A stretch of DNA of 17,266 nucleotides from Candidatus Nanopelagicales bacterium (GTDB taxonomy: Bacteria > Actinomycetota > Actinomycetes > S36-B12): NCBI GenBank assembly GCA_938091275.1, contig CALKMY010000055.1, positions 1 to 17,266 of the forward strand. The letters run 5' to 3'. Below are positions 14,347 through 17,266 of this stretch, piece by piece. Below the pieces are notes generated by a model that was not told where the DNA came from, did not search any database, and saw nothing but the letters and a program-made list of their open reading frames with translations. The position numbers and the translations under genes are program-made. The first letter of the stretch is position 1; every line of letters starts with the position of its first letter.

Positions 14347-17238
14347 TCACAGCAGGGGTTGAAGAAAACGTCCGGTATGGCTCGCGTCCGCGGCCGCTAC
14401 CGATTCCGGCGTTCCTTCCGCGACGACCGTTCCCCCTCCGGATCCCCCCTCCGGCCCGAGATCCACGATCCAGTCGGCGGACTTGATGACGTCGAGGTTG
14501 TGCTCGATGACGATGACTGTGTTGCCCTTGTCGACCAGGGATTGAAGGACACCTAGGAGTTTGCGAATGTCTTCGAAGTGCAGGCCGGTGGTGGGTTCAT
14601 CGAGTACGTAGACGGTGCGGCCCGTCGAGCGCTTTTGCAGTTCGCTGGCGAGCTTCACACGTTGCGCCTCTCCCCCGGACAACGTTGGTGCCGACTGTCC
14701 CATTCGCACGTATCCGAGCCCCACATCAACCAACGTGGACAGGTGCCGTGCGATCGCCGGCACCGCCTCGAAGAAGGACAGGGCGTCTTCTATCGGAAGA
14801 TCCAGCACCTCCGCGATGGTTTTGCCCTTGTAGTGAACTTCCAAAGTCTCGCGGTTGTATCGATCACCGTGACAAACCTCGCAGGGAACGTAGACGTCGG
14901 GAAGGAAGTTCATTTCGATCCGTATGGTGCCGTCGCCGCTGCACGCCTCACAGCGTCCGCCCTTCACGTTGAAGGAGAACCGACCCGGCTGATACCCCCG
15001 CACCTTGGCTTCTGCGGTCGCGGCAAACAGCTTGCGAATGTGATCAAAGACGCCCGTGTACGTCGCCGGATTACTCCGTGGCGTACGTCCAATGGGACTT
15101 TGGTCGACGTGCACAACCTTGTCGATCTGATCGGTACCAGAGATGCTCTTGTGCTTTCCTGGCACGAGCCGGGCGCCGTTCAAATCGCGCGCAAGGACGT
15201 TAAACAGGATGTCGTTCACCAAGGTCGACTTGCCTGACCCGCTCACCCCGGTCACGCAGACGAAGTTCCCCAAGGGGAAACGCGCCGAGACATTCTGCAG
15301 ATTGTGTTCACGCGCCCCCTTGATGGTGATCCATCCACGCTCCTGAGGACGCCGCACGGCCGGAACATCGATACCTCGGCTTCCCGACAGGTACTGACCG
15401 GTGATGGATTCCGAATTCGCAACGAGTTCTGACACCGTTCCGCTGACGACGATCTGCCCGCCGTGCTCCCCGGCTCCGGGCCCGATGTCGACAACCCAGT
15501 CGGCTGTGCGGATCGTGTCTTCATCATGCTCGACAACGATCAGGGTGTTTCCCAGATCCCGTAGGCGAACCAGGGTTTCAATCAGGCGGTGATTGTCACG
15601 CTGATGGAGTCCGATGCTCGGCTCATCGAGGACGTACAAAACACCCACGAGGCCTGATCCGATCTGGGTTGCGAGGCGGATCCGCTGAGCCTCGCCGCCG
15701 GCCAGAGTGCCAGCAGCACGATCCATGGACAGGTAATGCAGACCGACGTCCACTAGGAATTGCAGGCGCTCGTTCACTTCCTTCAACACGCGTGACGCGA
15801 TCACGCTTTCTCTCTCGCTGAGGGCAAGGCTGCTCAAGACGTCGGCGGCCTCCCCGATCGGCAGCGAGGCGATGTCGGCGATCGACTTGCCCTCGATCGT
15901 GACCGCGAGCGTGAGTGGCTTGAGTCGACTCCCCGAACAGGCGCTGCAGGGGACTTCCCGCATGTAACCCTCGAAGCGTTCCCGCGACGCGTCGGTTTCG
16001 GCCTCCGCGTGCCTGCGCTTCACATAGGGAACGACGCCCTCGTATTCGGTGTAGTACGACCGGCGTCGCCCGTAGCGATTGCGGTACTGCACATGAATGG
16101 CCTCGTCGTAGCCTTCCAGGATCACTTTCTTCGACCGCGCCGGAATCTTCTTCCACGGGGTTTCGACATCAACACCGATTTCATCGGCGATGGCCTCGAG
16201 CAGTCGTGAGAAGTATCCCGAGACTGTGCCACGGGACCACGGCGCAATTGCCCCCTCGCTCAGGGAGCGATCCACGTCCGGGACGACGAGTTCGATGTCG
16301 ACCTCGCGCGTCGTTCCCAAACCGGAGCATTCGGGGCATGCTCCAAAAGGAGAGTTGAACGAAAAGGAGCGTGGTTCGAGTTCTTCGAACGACAGTCCGT
16401 CCTTCGGGCAGGCCAGATGCTCGGAGTAGATCCGCTCCCTCTCGGGATCGCCTTCCTCGCGATCGACGAAGTCCAAGACCACATAGCCGTGGCCGAGGCT
16501 CAGGGCCGTCTCCACACTGTCGGTGAGTCGACGCCTCGATTCTTTGTTGACGGTTAATCGGTCCACAACGACTTCAACGGTGTGGCGCTCTTGCTTCTTG
16601 AGCTTGGGGACTTCGTCTAGCCCATAGACGACACCGTCGACGCGAGCCCGGGAGTAGCCCTGGGTTTGCAACTGCTGAAAGAGCTCGCCGTATTCACCCT
16701 TGCGGTCGCGAACCAGGGGTGCCAGCACCTGAAATCGGGTCTTTGCTGGCAGGTCCAGCACCTGGTCGACGATCTGCTGCGGGGTCTGCCGACTGATGGG
16801 ATCCCCGCACTCGGGGCAATGCGGTTTTCCTATCCGTGCGTAGAGCAGGCGCAGGTAGTCGTAGACCTCTGTGATCGTCCCCACCGTCGAGCGCGGGTTG
16901 CGAGATGTTGACTTCTGATCGATCGAAACCGCCGGTGAAAGCCCTTCAATGAAATCGACATCCGGCTTGTCCATCTGTCCAAGAAACTGACGCGCATAGG
17001 CCGAGAGACTTTCGACGTAGCGACGCTGACCCTCGGCAAAGATGGTGTCGAACGCCAATGATGATTTGCCGGATCCCGATAATCCTGTGAAGACGATGAG
17101 GGCATCCCGGGGAAGATCCAGCGATACGTCCTTGAGATTGTGCTCCCGCGCACCGCGGACCACGAGGCTCTCGCCAACCACCAAGGCCCCTTTCTCGGCA
17201 CTATTCCCGCGGGCACCTGTCGCTAGGGTGCCAAACAT
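14347..17238 (-). CDS. uvrA: Excinuclease ABC subunit A (UvrA)
   Basis: UvrA is the ABC-family ATPase dimer that detects bulky DNA lesions and loads UvrB. The 963-residue product has Walker A G52-L-S-G-S-G-K58-S-S and a second at 664-672 (G-V-S-G-S-G-K670-S-T). Walker B regions are V-L-D-E-P-S-I-G-L-H and V-L-D-E-P-T-T-G-L-H. The C-terminal zinc module has C763, C766, C786 and C789. Two departures from consensus are seen: the first ABC signature reads L-A513-G-G-E rather than L-S-G-G-E, and the first zinc pair is C277-P-K-D280, lacking its second cysteine, although C301 and C304 are present. ATG 17238 has GGAG only 3 nt upstream; GTG 17181 (residue 20), preceded by AAAGGGG, is a credible alternative start and nearer the usual family N-terminus. 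Confidence 0.97.
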   Translation of the reverse strand: MFGTLATGARGNSAEKGALVVGESLVVRGAREHNLKDVSLDLPRDALIVFTGLSGSGKSSLAFDTIFAEGQRRYVESLSAYARQFLGQMDKPDVDFIEGLSPAVSIDQKSTSRNPRSTVGTITEVYDYLRLLYARIGKPHCPECGDPISRQTPQQIVDQVLDLPAKTRFQVLAPLVRDRKGEYGELFQQLQTQGYSRARVDGVVYGLDEVPKLKKQERHTVEVVVDRLTVNKESRRRLTDSVETALSLGHGYVVLDFVDREEGDPERERIYSEHLACPKDGLSFEELEPRSFSFNSPFGACPECSGLGTTREVDIELVVPDVDRSLSEGAIAPWSRGTVSGYFSRLLEAIADEIGVDVETPWKKIPARSKKVILEGYDEAIHVQYRNRYGRRRSYYTEYEGVVPYVKRRHAEAETDASRERFEGYMREVPCSACSGSRLKPLTLAVTIEGKSIADIASLPIGEAADVLSSLALSERESVIASRVLKEVNERLQFLVDVGLHYLSMDRAAGTLAGGEAQRIRLATQIGSGLVGVLYVLDEPSIGLHQRDNHRLIETLVRLRDLGNTLIVVEHDEDTIRTADWVVDIGPGAGEHGGQIVVSGTVSELVANSESITGQYLSGSRGIDVPAVRRPQERGWITIKGAREHNLQNVSARFPLGNFVCVTGVSGSGKSTLVNDILFNVLARDLNGARLVPGKHKSISGTDQIDKVVHVDQSPIGRTPRSNPATYTGVFDHIRKLFAATAEAKVRGYQPGRFSFNVKGGRCEACSGDGTIRIEMNFLPDVYVPCEVCHGDRYNRETLEVHYKGKTIAEVLDLPIEDALSFFEAVPAIARHLSTLVDVGLGYVRMGQSAPTLSGGEAQRVKLASELQKRSTGRTVYVLDEPTTGLHFEDIRKLLGVLQSLVDKGNTVIVIEHNLDVIKSADWIVDLGPEGGSGGGTVVAEGTPESVAAADASHTGRFLQPLL

Positions 17239-17254
17239 GTACTCCGGTCACGCA

Positions 17255-17260
17255 AGCGTA
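17255..17260 (-). promoter_or_regulatory. Candidate -10 element upstream of uvrA
   Basis: TACGCT on the minus strand has the TANNNT form, 16 nt before ATG 17238. It would give a leader of about 10 nt. The window ends 6 bp further on, so the -35 region and any LexA/SOS box cannot be examined. Confidence 0.25.
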
Positions 17261-17266
17261 GGCGGT

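Noticed and set aside
13801..14556. 251-codon open frame opposite the Rieske gene and the end of uvrA
   Set aside because: Its Ser/Ala/Pro-rich translation mirrors the low-complexity linker of the Rieske protein; nothing supports it as a gene.
1..17266. Mobile elements, CRISPR arrays, tRNA genes, defence or toxin-antitoxin systems
   Set aside because: No transposase or integrase frames, no regular spaced repeats, no tRNA-like cloverleaf sequence, and nearly all bases are accounted for by recognisable housekeeping genes.

Overview
The window comes from a GC-rich (about 60% by eye) actinobacterial chromosome. The lineage call rests on three things: an RbpA homologue (an RNA polymerase-binding protein known only from Actinobacteria), a WhiA sporulation-type regulator in the uvrC-rapZ-yvcK-whiA order, and the classic actinobacterial neighbourhood of uvrA/uvrC, rapZ-yvcK-whiA, gap-pgk-tpiA-secG, tal/tkt and ctaB/ctaA. 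The genus cannot be read from the sequence. Coding density is very high, about 97%. There is no gene-free stretch over 300 bases; the largest gaps are 185 bp upstream of gap and 164 bp between ctaB and tkt. I saw no tRNA, rRNA, mobile element, CRISPR array, attachment site or origin.

Layout. Positions 1-1757 carry heme A biosynthesis: a 5'-truncated heme A synthase gene (ctaA, plus strand) facing heme O synthase (ctaB, minus strand) tail to tail. From a divergent intergenic region at 1758-1921, tkt and tal run on the plus strand as a translationally coupled pair (ATGA overlap) for the non-oxidative pentose phosphate pathway. They converge on rbpA (minus). Everything from there to the end is on the minus strand. 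Read in transcription order from the right edge it is: uvrA; a Rieske-domain Tat/lipoprotein; uvrC-rapZ-yvcK-whiA; then, after a 185-bp regulatory gap, gap-pgk-tpiA-secG; then rbpA.

How the genes work together. gap, pgk and tpiA encode three consecutive lower-glycolysis enzymes and are joined by 4-bp start/stop overlaps (GTGA, ATGA), so they look like one translationally coupled unit. Their products share glyceraldehyde-3-phosphate with the transketolase/transaldolase pair. YvcK and RapZ are regulators that in other bacteria tie UDP-sugar or amino-sugar metabolism to cell-wall synthesis, and WhiA is a DNA-binding regulator; their three genes are tightly packed behind uvrC. UvrA and UvrC are two of the three nucleotide excision repair proteins (UvrB lies elsewhere). 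CtaA and CtaB make heme A for the aa3 cytochrome oxidase, and the exported Rieske protein is a further likely redox component at the membrane.

This is a housekeeping region and I did not find an undescribed biological system. The points most worth a second look are: a tandem 20-bp repeat upstream of gap; the Rieske lipoprotein inside the excision-repair cluster; departures from consensus in UvrA (first ABC signature and one zinc-binding cysteine pair); the absence of zwf/opcA/pgl after tal; and possible leaderless starts for tkt and the Rieske gene.
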